Source: Halomicrobium urmianum (GTDB lineage: Archaea; Halobacteriota; Halobacteria; Halobacteriales; Haloarculaceae). Taken from it: a DNA stretch of 64,000 bases. The notes under the pieces are model-generated. The model worked only from the letters and a program-made list of their open reading frames with translations. It searched no databases and had not been told where the DNA came from. Numbering within the stretch: the first letter of the stretch is position 1; each line of letters begins with the position of its first letter. Positions 35,342 through 45,001 of this stretch are shown here, in pieces. Both the position numbers and the translations under genes were made by a program. The stretch lies in assembly GCF_020217425.1 (NCBI RefSeq), contig NZ_CP084090.1, forward strand, positions 992,001 through 1,056,000. Reading direction: 5' to 3'.

Positions 35342-36412
35342 GTGGCGCTGTCCGACCGGGCCAGCCCGCGGCTGGCGCTGTACGCCTTCGCCGCGGTGGT
35401 GGCCGTCGCGCTGTTCGTCGCCGGCACCACGTCGGGCGCCGCCTTCGGCACGTTCAACCCGGGCTGGGACGGCGCCTCGTCGCTCCAGTCGCTGGCCGAG
35501 GATACGGCGGCCGACGGCGAGGTCCTCCGGAACGCCTCGCGCTACGACGGGTTCGACGCCGAGGGGACGGTCGCGTTCGCCCTCTCGCCCGACGAGCCCT
35601 ACGGCGATCGAGAGGCGGCGTCGGTCCGCCGGTTCGTCGAGGGCGGCGGGACGCTGCTGGTCGCGGCCGACTTCGGGGCCGGGGGTAACCGCCTGCTCGA
35701 CGCGGTGGGCGCCGACGCGCGCGTCGACGGCCGGCTCGTCCGCGACGAGCGCCACTACGCGGACGGTCCGGCGCTGCCGGTCGCGACTAACGTCAGCGAC
35801 CACCGCTACACCGACGGAGTCGACCGGCTGACGCTGAACCACGGGAGCGTCGTCCGGGCCGGGGGCAACGCGACGCCGCTGGTCACTACCTCCTCGTTCG
35901 CCTACCTCGACGAGGACCGGGACGGCGAACTCGACGACGACGAGGTGCTCGCGAGCCGGCCGGTGGCGACCGTCGAACCGGTCGGCGAGGGCCGCGTGGT
36001 CGTCGTCAGCGACCCCAGCCTCTTCATCAACGCGATGCTGGAGAAACCGGACAACGAGCGGTTCGCCCGGGCGCTGCTTTCGGACCACGAGCGCGCCGTC
36101 TTCGACGTCTCGCACGCCGGCGGCGTCCCGCCGCTGACCGGCGCGGTGCTCGCGATCCGGGGCTCGGCGGCCGTACAGGCCCTGGTCGGGCTCTCCGGCC
36201 TGCTGCTGATCGCCGGCTGGCCGCGGCTCCGGGCGGGCGTCGCCGCGGTCCGGTCGCGCCGCCGGTCCGCTCCGGCCGCCGACCCGGAGGTCCGTCCCGA
36301 CGCCGTCGTCGACCGGCTTCGCGAGCGCCACCCCGAGTGGGACGAGGGACGACTCGAACGCGTAACGCAAGGCATTATGACAACGGAGGAGAAAACGAAT
36401 GGCGATGACTGA
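35342..36412 (+). CDS. DUF4350-domain membrane protein
   Basis: 356 aa from the GTG at 35342. An N-terminal helix (LALYAFAAVVAVALFVAG) is followed by a Rossmann-like extracytoplasmic domain of DUF4350/GATase-like type (YGDREAASVRRFVEGGGTLLVAADFG; GEGRVVVVSDPSLFINAML). A second helix (residues about 285-305) and a basic cytoplasmic tail follow. Such proteins accompany MoxR ATPases and DUF58 proteins. The last 14 bases overlap the MoxR gene. Confidence 0.8.
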   Translation: MALSDRASPRLALYAFAAVVAVALFVAGTTSGAAFGTFNPGWDGASSLQSLAEDTAADGEVLRNASRYDGFDAEGTVAFALSPDEPYGDREAASVRRFVEGGGTLLVAADFGAGGNRLLDAVGADARVDGRLVRDERHYADGPALPVATNVSDHRYTDGVDRLTLNHGSVVRAGGNATPLVTTSSFAYLDEDRDGELDDDEVLASRPVATVEPVGEGRVVVVSDPSLFINAMLEKPDNERFARALLSDHERAVFDVSHAGGVPPLTGAVLAIRGSAAVQALVGLSGLLLIAGWPRLRAGVAAVRSRRRSAPAADPEVRPDAVVDRLRERHPEWDEGRLERVTQGIMTTEEKTNGDD

Positions 36413-37418
36413 TCCAGCCGGCCTCCACGAGGCGATCGACGAGGAGGTCTCGACCGTCCTCGTCGGTACCGATGACCTGGTCGAGCACCTCTCGATCGCC
36501 CTGCTGACCCACGGACACGTCCTCCTCGAGGGCGTCCCGGGCGTCGCCAAGACGACTCTGGCCAACGTCTTCGCCCGCGCGACGGGCCTGGAGTACACCC
36601 GCATCCAGATGACGCCGGACATCCTCCCGGCGGACATCACCGGCAGCGCCGTCTACCGCGAGGGGACCGGCGAGTTCGAGCTGCGGAAGGGCCCGGTGTT
36701 CGCGAACGTCGTCGTCGCCGACGAGATCAACCGCGCGACGCCGAAGGCCCAGTCGGCCCTGCTGGAGGCCATGGCCGAGTCCCAGGTCTCCATCGAGGGG
36801 GAGACGCTCGCCCTGCCCGTGCCGTTCATGGTCGTCGCCACGCAGAACCCCATCGAGATGGAGGGCACCTTCGAGCTCCCGGAGGCCCAGCGCGACCGCT
36901 TCCAGCAGAAGCTGACCGTCGACCTGCCCGACCGGGCGGCCGAGCGGGAGATCGTCGACCGCTTCGACGACGCACCGTCGCTGGGCGCGGACGACGTCGA
37001 GCAGGTCGTCACCCCGGCGGAGATCCGCGAGGCGCGCGAGGCCGTCGCGGACGTCCACGTCGACGACGCCGTCCGGGAGTACCTCCTCGACGTGGTGGCC
37101 GCGACGCGGGACCACCCGGACGTGGTCCACGGGGCGTCCCCGCGCGCGTCGATCGCCTTCCTCAACACGGCCAAGGCCCGGGCCGCCATCGACGGCCGCG
37201 ACTACGTCATTCCGGACGACGTCAAGGCGCTGGCCGAACCGGTCCTGATCCACCGGCTGGTGCTGGGCACCGACGCCGACCTCAGCGACGTGACGCCCGC
37301 GGCGGTCGTCCGATCGGTCCTCGAGTCCGTGACGCCGCCCGGCGGCGACCCCGACCGCTCGACCACCTCGGCCGACCGGGCGGCGAGCGACGGCGGCGTG
37401 ACCGACGACGGCGCGTAG
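36399..37418 (+). CDS. MoxR-family AAA+ ATPase
   Basis: 339 aa. Walker A GVPGVAKTT, Walker B VVVADEINRA, sensor 1 ATQNPIE, Arg finger region LPEAQRDRF, and the MoxR lid with HGASPRASIAFLNTAKARAAI. MoxR ATPases act as chaperones that insert metals or mature complexes, usually together with DUF58/VWA partners. The partner DUF58 gene is not next door but 10 kb away at 47.6-49.0 kb on the other strand. The acidic C-terminal tail is dispensable-looking. Confidence 0.9.
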   Translation: MAMTDPAGLHEAIDEEVSTVLVGTDDLVEHLSIALLTHGHVLLEGVPGVAKTTLANVFARATGLEYTRIQMTPDILPADITGSAVYREGTGEFELRKGPVFANVVVADEINRATPKAQSALLEAMAESQVSIEGETLALPVPFMVVATQNPIEMEGTFELPEAQRDRFQQKLTVDLPDRAAEREIVDRFDDAPSLGADDVEQVVTPAEIREAREAVADVHVDDAVREYLLDVVAATRDHPDVVHGASPRASIAFLNTAKARAAIDGRDYVIPDDVKALAEPVLIHRLVLGTDADLSDVTPAAVVRSVLESVTPPGGDPDRSTTSADRAASDGGVTDDGA

Positions 37419-37610
37419 AGCGGGACGGCGCGTCGGGCGGCGAGTCCTTCGTAGCTGTGATGCGTTCTACACCCGCCGTCACTCTGTTCTCCGCCTCGAT
37501 TCGCGGATCCGTCGATGCTGCTCCCCGTATCTGACGCCACGTATCAAGCCTGATAATTAAATCAGTGATACCGTATGACTGTTTTCGCGTGATGAAAACG
37601 CTCGAATGAC

Positions 37611-37620
37611 GTTTATTATC
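37611..37620 (+). promoter_or_regulatory. TATA box of the response-regulator kinase gene
   Basis: GTTTATTATC lies about 25 bases upstream of the ATG at 37640. It supports that ATG over the GTG nine bases earlier. Confidence 0.6.
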
Positions 37621-37639
37621 TGGGGTTGAGGTGCTAGGT

Positions 37640-39940
37640 ATGGAAGATGGAACGAAGTCGGTCTCTATTCTTGTTATCGATGATGACTCCGACGTCGCGG
37701 AACTGACGGCACGGTCCCTCGAGCGTCGTCGGGACCGGTTCTCAGCCGATGTAACTACCGACGCACGCGACGGGCTAGATCTGCTGGACGACGGGGACTT
37801 TGACTGCGTCGTCTCCGACTACAAGATGCCGGACATGGACGGCCTCGCTCTGCTTGCGTCTGTGCGAAAGGAGTACGGTGACCTCCCGTTCGTCCTCTTT
37901 ACCGGCCACGGTGGAACAGACATAGCGAGCGAGGCAATCGCACGCGGCGCCACCGACTACCTCCGGAAGGAGCCCGGGCCGGAGCGCCTTGAACTGCTCG
38001 CCGAACGCGTCGAAGACGCCGTCCGGAAACACCGAGCTACTGAGCGGATCGACGGGCTCGAGCGTGCCCTGTCCGTCAGTCAGGCAGTCCATCGGACGCT
38101 GATGGAGTCGGGGACACGAAGTGAGATCGAACGGGAGATCTGTGAGGCTCTCGTCGACGCCGGACCGTATGCCAGTGCGTGGATCGACGACCGCGATCCA
38201 GAATCCAGCGACGACGAACCACGGGCGAAGTCCGGTATCGACCGCGGAGGGCCCGGCCTGAGGGGACCATCGACCGACGGGCCTGACGTCGGTGGCACCG
38301 GCGCTCGAGCGGCAATTCAGACCCGAGATACAGACGTCGGGGAGGGCGTCCAGGACGCTGACGAACCGGCGCAGACGGTAGCCCCCGATCTGGACGGTGG
38401 TTCAGTCGTGGCCGTTCCCCTCGACCACGACGGGACGCGGTACGGTGACCTGTACGTGTACGCGGACGGGCCTGCTGCCTTCGATCTGTCTGAACGTGAT
38501 CTGCTGACGGAACTCGGCAGTGACATCGCTCGCGCGCTCGACCGCGCCGAAACGAAGACGGAGCGAGCGCAGTACGAGCGGGTCGTGGAGGCCCTCCCGA
38601 TCGGGGTATTTCGAACGGTGTCCGAGCCCGACGGCGAGATTGTCGATGCAGACCAGACCCTCGCTGAAACCTTCGGCCGCGATTCGGCCGAGGCTCTGCT
38701 CGGATGCGAGCTCGGGGACCTCTTTCGCCAGGACGGGGACGGGGACTCATTCGGGGAGCGATTCGACGGCGAAGGTGTCGTCGGCGAAGTAGAGCGCTGC
38801 CACGAGACGGCGGACGGCGACGAGGTCCAGTTGTCAGTCACCGCAGTGCGTACCGAGGTCGACGGCCAGGCGTACTTCGACGGGGCTGTCCGCGACGTCA
38901 CCCACCACAGAGAGCGGCAGTCGAAACTCCGTCAGTTCCGGAGTGCAGTCGAGCACGCCGGGCACGTCGTCTTGATCACGGACGCCGACGGGCAGATCGA
39001 ATACGTCAACGACGCGTTCGAGGACGTGACGGGATACGACGCCGCCGAAGCGGTCGGCGAGACGCCGCGGCTGCTCAACTCCGGAGAGCACGACGAGGGG
39101 TTCTACGAGGATCTGTGGTCGACGATCAGCGACGGCGACGTCTGGCAGGGTGAGATCGTCAACGAGCGCAAGGACGGCAGCCAGTACGTGATCGACCAGA
39201 CCATTGCACCGATCAAGCACGGCGACGAGGTCGACGGATACGTCGCTATCAACCGCGACGTGACGACGCTCAAGGAGTACGAGCGCGAACTCGAGGCGCA
39301 AAACGAGCGGCTCAAGCGGTACGGCCACAACGTCGCGCACGATCTCAGGAACCCGCTGACGCGGTTGAACGGAGAGATCGACAGGATCCAGGCGGCGCTG
39401 GGCGGCGAAGTCGATCCCGACGCCGCGCGAGCGGGCAGTCGGCGGATCTCCGACATCGTCGGCGAGATGGAGACGCTGATCGACGACCTGCTGGCGATGG
39501 CCGAGCTGGGGCAACTGGTGATCGACCCCGAGCGGATCTCCCTCGAGGGCGTCGCGCGAGAGGCGTGGCGGCAAGTCGATACCGAGGCCGCCGAGCTGAC
39601 GGTTCAGGACGCTGCCGTTCGGGCGGACCACGACCGGCTTCGGGAACTCCTCTCGAACCTGTTCCGGAACGCCGTCGAACACGCCGGTCCCGACGTCCGA
39701 GTCCGGGTGGCTCCGCTCGACCGCGACGAGGGATTCCTCGTCGAAGACGACGGGCCGGGCATCTCTCCGGACGAGCGTGACCGAGTGTTCGATCGCGGGT
39801 TCACGACCAGCGACGACGGGACCGGGTTCGGACTGGCGATCGTCGAGCAGATCGCGGAGGCCCACGGCTGGACGACGGTCGTGGTCGACGGCTCCGACGG
39901 CGGGGCGCGCTTCGAGTTCCGCGACGTCGATCAGCCCTGA
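37640..39940 (+). CDS. Hybrid sensor histidine kinase: receiver-GAF-PAS-PAS-HisKA-HATPase
   Basis: 766 aa. An N-terminal receiver domain (ILVIDDDSD; phosphoacceptor Asp in DCVVSDYKMPDMDG; Thr in LFTGHGG; Lys in DYLRKE) is followed by a GAF-like region (residues about 145-310) broken by a low-complexity insert. Two PAS domains follow (about 315-430 and 435-555; the second has YVNDAFEDVTGYDAAEAVGETPRLLNSG). HisKA has the phospho-His in NVAHDLRNPLTRLNGEI. HATPase has LSNLFRNAVEHA, EDDGPGI and GTGFGLAI. Haloarchaeal kinases of this type signal through phosphorelay. No input ligand or partner regulator is evident nearby. Confidence 0.88.
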   Translation: MEDGTKSVSILVIDDDSDVAELTARSLERRRDRFSADVTTDARDGLDLLDDGDFDCVVSDYKMPDMDGLALLASVRKEYGDLPFVLFTGHGGTDIASEAIARGATDYLRKEPGPERLELLAERVEDAVRKHRATERIDGLERALSVSQAVHRTLMESGTRSEIEREICEALVDAGPYASAWIDDRDPESSDDEPRAKSGIDRGGPGLRGPSTDGPDVGGTGARAAIQTRDTDVGEGVQDADEPAQTVAPDLDGGSVVAVPLDHDGTRYGDLYVYADGPAAFDLSERDLLTELGSDIARALDRAETKTERAQYERVVEALPIGVFRTVSEPDGEIVDADQTLAETFGRDSAEALLGCELGDLFRQDGDGDSFGERFDGEGVVGEVERCHETADGDEVQLSVTAVRTEVDGQAYFDGAVRDVTHHRERQSKLRQFRSAVEHAGHVVLITDADGQIEYVNDAFEDVTGYDAAEAVGETPRLLNSGEHDEGFYEDLWSTISDGDVWQGEIVNERKDGSQYVIDQTIAPIKHGDEVDGYVAINRDVTTLKEYERELEAQNERLKRYGHNVAHDLRNPLTRLNGEIDRIQAALGGEVDPDAARAGSRRISDIVGEMETLIDDLLAMAELGQLVIDPERISLEGVAREAWRQVDTEAAELTVQDAAVRADHDRLRELLSNLFRNAVEHAGPDVRVRVAPLDRDEGFLVEDDGPGISPDERDRVFDRGFTTSDDGTGFGLAIVEQIAEAHGWTTVVVDGSDGGARFEFRDVDQP

Positions 39941-40108
39941 TCCCGCGGACCGGGACTCGCTCTACCCGCTCGGCCGCGAGGCCACCGGACTCGGCAGGCG
40001 CCTGCGGCCGGCATGGCCCGGTGCGGGCCAGTACGCCTGTCACCGTCGCTCAAAGCCGGTTTTGATCGAAGCGAGTCTTGACTATCGCTCCCGCGGAACC
40101 GGTCTCGT

Positions 40109-40906
40109 ATGCAACGACGCGAACTGCTCGCTGCGACGGCCGGTGCCGCTGCGGCTGCGGTGTCCGGCTGCCTCGGAATGGACGGCGGAAGCGCCGCCGC
40201 ACAGACGGGAACGCCGACGGTCGAACGCCATACCTCGCGATCGATCGTCGTCAGCAACACCGGCGAGGCGCGGGGCGACCCCGACCTCGCGGTCCTGAAC
40301 GTGGCCGTGGAGGCCAGCGGCGACGCCGCGAGCGACGTGCGCGACGAACTGGCCACCCGGGCGGACGAGCTGCGCCAGGCGCTGCTCGACTTCGGCCTCG
40401 AGGAGGACGCCGTGACGACTGAGGACTTCTACATCCGCGAGCGGCACGACCGCCGGGCGATGGAGGAGGAGGGCGTCCGCCCGGGTTCCGAGGAGGCCGA
40501 GGAGTACGTCACCTACCAGGGAACCCACGCCTTCAGGGCCGAGGTTTCGACGATCGACGACGTCGGAGCGGTGATCGACGCGGCCGTCGACGGCGGGGCC
40601 GACCGGGTCGGCCGGGTGACGTTCACGCTCTCGGACGAGAAGCGGGCGACCCTCAGGGAGGAGGCGATCCGGGCGGCGATCCAGGGGGCGCGCGCCGAGG
40701 CCGAGACGGTCGCGGACGAGATCGGCGCGTCGATCGACGAGGCGACCGTCGTCGACACCGCCGGCGGCGGGGTCACGCCCGTCCAGCGCGAGGTGTCCTA
40801 CGCCGCTGACGCGGCCGCGACGGCGACGGAGGCCGCGTCGACCGGCGTGGAACCCGGCGAGGTGACCGTCACCGCCAGCGTCGAGGTCCGGTACGCCATC
40901 GAGTGA
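40109..40906 (+). CDS. SIMPL-domain (DUF541) lipoprotein
   Basis: 265 aa. A Tat/lipoprotein leader (QRRELLAATAGAAAAAVSGC, lipobox Cys21) is followed by an SIMPL/DUF541 domain: SIVVSNTGEARGDPDLAVLNVAVEA..., a helical middle, and TVTASVEVRYAIE at the end. It should be tethered outside the membrane. The family forms oligomeric envelope proteins of uncertain function. It lies between the hybrid kinase and a GNAT gene without clear operon links. Confidence 0.85.
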   Translation: MQRRELLAATAGAAAAAVSGCLGMDGGSAAAQTGTPTVERHTSRSIVVSNTGEARGDPDLAVLNVAVEASGDAASDVRDELATRADELRQALLDFGLEEDAVTTEDFYIRERHDRRAMEEEGVRPGSEEAEEYVTYQGTHAFRAEVSTIDDVGAVIDAAVDGGADRVGRVTFTLSDEKRATLREEAIRAAIQGARAEAETVADEIGASIDEATVVDTAGGGVTPVQREVSYAADAAATATEAASTGVEPGEVTVTASVEVRYAIE

Positions 40907-40943
40907 GGCCGGGTTGTTAATTCAGGAATCTACCGCAGTTGAG

Positions 40944-41483
40944 TCACGCCGGATCCGGAATCTCGGCCAGATCGACGAACATGAGTCTCGGATACCCCTC
41001 CGTACTTTCACTCGCCACGAATCCATGTCGCTCGTAGAAATCGACCACGTCCTCCTGGGCGTGCAGCAGGAGAACGCGAAACGGGATGTCGGCCTGTTTG
41101 CTCCGCGCGATAGCGCGAAAGAGTAGAAATCGTCCCAGTCCCCGATCCTGATACTCTTCTGCGACGGCCAGATGTCCGAGAAGATACGCCGGCACGTCGT
41201 ACGGATAGCTGGACAGTTCGTCGACGCTGTCCATCTCGCTTCCCTGATAGTCGGCATCGCGAAGTGCGTTAGCGGAGAGCGAGAAGAATGCCGCCAGCTC
41301 ACCCTCAAAGTACACTAGTCTCGTTACGCCAAACTGCTCCTCGTGGTACTCGTCGACCTCATCAGTGTTGATGAACTCGTGAAACCAGTCTTTCCCACAG
41401 TCGAATTCGGGTAGCTCCCCGTCTATGTCCGGATACGGAACTATCTCCGTACGCGATGCGATGTCCTCTGTCTCGTCAGCCAC
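40944..41483 (-). CDS. GNAT N-acetyltransferase, TacT-like toxin candidate
   Basis: 179 aa. The GNAT fold shows LPEFDCGKDWFHEFI at the N-terminus, close to the FxCG...W pattern of TacT/AtaT toxins. It is followed by TRLVYFEGELAAFFSLSANAL, and the acetyl-CoA motif A is LLGHLAVAEEYQDRGLGRFLL. FYERHGFVASE is motif B. TacT-type enzymes acetylate aminoacyl-tRNA and stop translation. A 46-residue acidic protein is encoded 33 bases upstream on the same strand, the position expected for an antitoxin. Toxin activity is inference from motif and neighbourhood. Confidence 0.8.
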   Translation of the reverse strand: MADETEDIASRTEIVPYPDIDGELPEFDCGKDWFHEFINTDEVDEYHEEQFGVTRLVYFEGELAAFFSLSANALRDADYQGSEMDSVDELSSYPYDVPAYLLGHLAVAEEYQDRGLGRFLLFRAIARSKQADIPFRVLLLHAQEDVVDFYERHGFVASESTEGYPRLMFVDLAEIPDPA

Positions 41484-41516
41484 AGCGCAGTATTGCCCCG
41501 CATACGAACAAAAATA

Positions 41517-41657
41517 CTAGTCTTCTTCTTCGATTAGCTCCATGTGCCTGAGGACGCCGTTCTCAACGTCCTCGGGGAGCTCGAATTCGTCTAGCTCCTC
41601 GCGGAACCGGGCGAATTCCTCCTCGTCGAGCGAGGGGACTGGTTTCGGGAACGCCAT
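41517..41657 (-). CDS. 46-residue acidic protein, candidate antitoxin of the GNAT pair
   Basis: The ATG at 41655-41657 opens 46 codons (MAFPKPVPSLDEEEFARFRE, then helix-rich acidic sequence ending in EEED and TAG). It precedes the GNAT gene by 33 bases on the same strand. A TATA-like GAATAGTTAAG lies about 30 bases upstream (41688-41698). Small size, helix-turn pattern and position fit an antitoxin, but there is no recognisable ribbon-helix-helix core. It is too short for typical gene callers. Confidence 0.6.
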   Translation of the reverse strand: MAFPKPVPSLDEEEFARFREELDEFELPEDVENGVLRHMELIEEED

Positions 41658-41915
41658 TCGTATCGCATTCTTTCGTCTGATACCACTTAACTATTCGCGA
41701 CACGAGGCCTCACGACGGCAGAGCCCGAAGCATTCGTTCTGCTGAGCGTTGCGCAGTTTTCTCGACCGGCGTCGTTCCGTCAGTTTCGGCCGTAAAACCC
41801 CCCAGGAGTGGCTCTCTCCCGGCGTATCACTCGACTCCGGCCGTCTCGAGTGCCCGGTCCAGCGACATAGACCGAGCGCTTAAGGCCCCCGCGAAACGAC
41901 GCTCTCCGGACTCCC

Positions 41916-42671
41916 GTGCCAGCAATTCACATCGAGGGACTACAGAAGGCGTACGGCGACGTCAGGGCGGTCGACGGGCTCTCGCTGGAGATCGGCGAGG
42001 GCGAGCTGTTCGGCCTGCTCGGGCCCAACGGGGCCGGGAAGACCACGACGATGGAGGTCCTGACCGGCCAGCTCGTGCCGGACGGCGGCACCGTTTCGGT
42101 GCTGGGCGTCGACCCGGCCGAGCGGCCGACGGCGGTCCGCGAGCGGGTCGGGATCCTGCCCGAGAAGGAGTCGCCGCCGAGCTTCGTGACGCCGCGCGAG
42201 TACTTCGCCTTCGTCGGCGCGATTCGCGGGCTCGACGAGGAGCGGGTCGACGAGCGGACGGCGACGTGGGCCGATCGGCTCGGCTTCGCCGAGCAGCTGG
42301 ACACGCTCTCCTCGGACCTCTCGCGTGGCCAGCAGCAGAAGGTCATGATCGTCGGCGCGTTCCTCCACGAGCCGGACCTGGTGTTCATCGACGAGCCGCT
42401 GGCCAACCTCGACCCGATCGTCCAGGAGCGGGTCAAGCGGTTCCTCCGCGAGTACCGGGCCGCCGGCAACACGCTCGTCCTCACGACGCACGACGTGGAC
42501 GTGGCGGCCGAGCTGTGCTCGCGCGTGGGCGTCGTCTACGGCGGCGAGCTCGTGGCCGACGTCCGGCCGTCGGAGCTGGCCGACGGCGAGCGCCTGCTGG
42601 ACGTCTTCCTCGACCGCGTGGACGCGAGCGTCGAGGCGGACGGTCCCGCGCGCCGGGTGAGCCATGACTGA
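41916..42671 (+). CDS. ABC-2-type transporter ATPase
   Basis: 251 aa from the GTG at 41916. Walker A GPNGAGKTTT, Q-loop ILPEKESPPSF (with Glu in place of the common Gln), signature LSRGQQQK, Walker B LVFIDEPLANLD and switch His LTTHD. The type is that of multidrug or ABC-2 exporters. The C-terminal 40 residues have the usual regulatory extension. The stop overlaps the permease gene by eight bases. Confidence 0.88.
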   Translation: MPAIHIEGLQKAYGDVRAVDGLSLEIGEGELFGLLGPNGAGKTTTMEVLTGQLVPDGGTVSVLGVDPAERPTAVRERVGILPEKESPPSFVTPREYFAFVGAIRGLDEERVDERTATWADRLGFAEQLDTLSSDLSRGQQQKVMIVGAFLHEPDLVFIDEPLANLDPIVQERVKRFLREYRAAGNTLVLTTHDVDVAAELCSRVGVVYGGELVADVRPSELADGERLLDVFLDRVDASVEADGPARRVSHD

Positions 42672-44112
42672 CGGGCGGACGCGTCGCCTCTTCGTCGAGA
42701 TGCTCCGGGAGGAGTGGCGGCTCCACGACCGCCTGTTCCGCGGGCGGCGGTTCGAGCTGTTCCCGCTGGTCGTCGCCGCCCTCGTCGCCGGCGCGGGGGC
42801 GCTGCTGGTCGCCACCGGCACGACGCCCGACGCCGTCGTCGCCGGCCTCCACGCGCTGGCGTTCGTCTTCGGGCTCCACACCGGCTCCATCGGCTTCGTC
42901 GGGCGGGACGCGCTCCGGAACCTGCTGGGCGACGTGACGCTGCTGGTCTTCTCCGCCCGGACGCTGCCGCTCTCGCGGCCGCGGGTCCTGGCCGTCTTCG
43001 TCGTCAAGGACGTCGTCTACTACGCCGTGCTCTTCCTGCTCCCGATCGCAGCCGGCGCCACGCCGACGCTCGTCGGCGGCGGCGGTGCCGTCGAGGGCAT
43101 CGGAGCGGCGGTCGGGACCGCCCTCCTGCTGTGGGCGACCCTGACGCTGACGTTCGTCCTCGGTCTGGGCACGACGATCGCGGCCATCGGGCTCGCCCGG
43201 CGAGGGGTTCACGGGCTGGCGCTGGCGGCCGCCGTCACCGCGGGGGTCGGCGCCGCGTGGGCCGGCGGCGTCAACCTGGCCGCCTACACCCCGTACGGCG
43301 CGTTCCGCTCGCCGACGTTGCTCCGCGCCGGGACGTCGCTGGCCGTTCTCGGAGCGGTGTTCGCCCTCGCGGCGGCGACGTTCGACGCGACCGGCCGCGA
43401 ACGCGCCCGCACCGCGGGGCCCGCCTTCCGCCGCTGGCTCGACCGGGTCGGCGAGCCGCTGGCGACCCGGACGCTGCTGGACGTCCACCGCAGCTCCGGC
43501 GGCTTCGGGAAGGTGCTGTTCTCGGCGGCGGTCCTCTTCGGCGTCACCGCCGGCCTGGTCGACCTGGCCGGCCGGATCACGGGCGTCGCGCCGTCGGTCG
43601 GCGTCTCGTTCGGGGCCGTCCTCGGGCTCTCGGGGTTCACCACGTACAACTGGCTCACGCAGGCGGACGGCGTCGACGCCTCCCTGGTCCACCCGGTGAC
43701 GACCGCCGACGTCCTCGACGCGAAGTTCAGGGCCTTCCTGCTGCTGGGCCCGCTCGTCGGACTGGGGTTCTACGCGGCCGCGCTCGCCTGGCGCGGCGGT
43801 CCGCTCGCCGAGGCGGTCGTCGGCGCCGCGCTGCTCGTCGGCGTCGCCTGCTACGTCTTCGGGACGACCGTCTACCTCGCCGGGCTCTCGCCGGACGAGC
43901 TCCTCTTCGACGGCGCGCTGTTCGCCGTCTTCGGCGCCGCCACGGCCGTCCCGCTGGTCCCGGTCCTCGTCGCCGGGTTCGCGCTCGCGCCGCTCTCCGC
44001 GGGGCTGCTCGCCGCGCTCGGCGCCGGCGGCGTCTGCCTCGGCCTCGCCGGCGTCGGGCTCTACCGGCGCGCGCGGCCGAAGTGGACGGCCCGCTATCGG
44101 AACGGTGCCTGA
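42664..44112 (+). CDS. ABC-2-type membrane protein, partner of the ATPase
   Basis: 482 aa with about 12 hydrophobic segments, in line with haloarchaeal ABC-2 permeases encoded next to such ATPases. The cytoplasmic start (RRLFVEMLREEWRLHDRLF) is followed by paired helices. A central amphipathic stretch, WLDRVGEPLATRTLLDVHRSSGGF, lies between the halves. The substrate is unknown. Coupling with the ATPase gene makes a two-gene exporter. Confidence 0.8.
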   Translation: MTDGRTRRLFVEMLREEWRLHDRLFRGRRFELFPLVVAALVAGAGALLVATGTTPDAVVAGLHALAFVFGLHTGSIGFVGRDALRNLLGDVTLLVFSARTLPLSRPRVLAVFVVKDVVYYAVLFLLPIAAGATPTLVGGGGAVEGIGAAVGTALLLWATLTLTFVLGLGTTIAAIGLARRGVHGLALAAAVTAGVGAAWAGGVNLAAYTPYGAFRSPTLLRAGTSLAVLGAVFALAAATFDATGRERARTAGPAFRRWLDRVGEPLATRTLLDVHRSSGGFGKVLFSAAVLFGVTAGLVDLAGRITGVAPSVGVSFGAVLGLSGFTTYNWLTQADGVDASLVHPVTTADVLDAKFRAFLLLGPLVGLGFYAAALAWRGGPLAEAVVGAALLVGVACYVFGTTVYLAGLSPDELLFDGALFAVFGAATAVPLVPVLVAGFALAPLSAGLLAALGAGGVCLGLAGVGLYRRARPKWTARYRNGA

Positions 44113-44153
44113 TCGGGCCGGAGGGGTGCTCGTCGCGGTGCCGCCCGGGTCCG

Positions 44154-44845
44154 TCAGCGCCCGTCCAGCGTCAGTTCCCCGCGCGCGGACAGCGTTCCCT
44201 CCGAATCGACGTCGACGGTGAGCGCGAAGACCGCGCCCTGCCACTCGTCTAGTCGCACCCCGCCCACGTCCTCGAAGCGGTAGGATCCCTCCGGGAGACA
44301 GGGGCGTTCGGTCCCGCGCGTGTACACGTCGTACGCCACGCCCCGGCTCTCTCCGGGGGAGAGCGTCCGTTTCTGCAGTACGTTCTAGACGGGCGTCCGG
44401 CCGTCGGCCGGGAACCGCCAGCACCCGTCGCCGCTCAGGACCGGTTCGTCCCACGGGCCGACGTGCGTCACGGGGTCGAGCACCAGCGCCTCGGGCCAGG
44501 CGGGGGCCCGTGATCCTCGTGGTTCCCGCGGTCGTCGTGGTCCGAGTGGTCCGTGAACAGCAGCGTCGCCCCGTACCGGAGTTCGACGCTCTCGGAGCGG
44601 GGGTTCCGTACGGTGGCCCGCACCCGCGCGGGCTCGTCGCGCGCGGCCTGCCGGACGACGCTGGCGGCCATCGACGGCGACCGGTTCGGCGTCGGCGACG
44701 CCCCCGCGACCGGCGAGCGACCCCCCGCTCCCGGACCGGTCGTGTCGGGCGACGCCTCGTCGTCATGCGCCGGCCCGGAACACCCCGGGAGACCGACCGC
44801 GAACGCGCCTCCCGCCGTCCGGAGGAGGTCCCGGCGAGTGACCAT
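44154..44845 (-). pseudogene. Tat lipoprotein gene with a frameshift and an amber codon
   Basis: The ATG at 44843-44845 opens a Tat/lipoprotein leader (TRRDLLRTAGGAFAVGLPGC) and an Ig-like start (RVRATVRNPRSESVELRYGATLLF). In a G/C run at 44500-44510 the frame is lost. The continuation AWPEALVLDPVTHVGPWDEP is in another frame, and that frame meets a TAG at 44385-44387 before NVLQKRTLSPGESRGVAYDVYT and the final EWQGAVFALTVDVDSEG. Without lesions it would be about 230 residues. A TATA-like AAAGTATTTA (44871-44880) is still present. Confidence 0.75.
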
Positions 44846-45001
44846 CGCGTTGCCCTGTCCGCTCCGCGGATAAATACTTTCTCAAGAATAGTGGAAATGT
44901 CAACTCGCTCGAAGTTGAAACAGAAGCGCCACCGCTCGGTCGGTGAGAGCGGATTTTGAGCGACCAGCGCCGTTATACCCGTACCGCCGGAACGACGGGG
45001 T

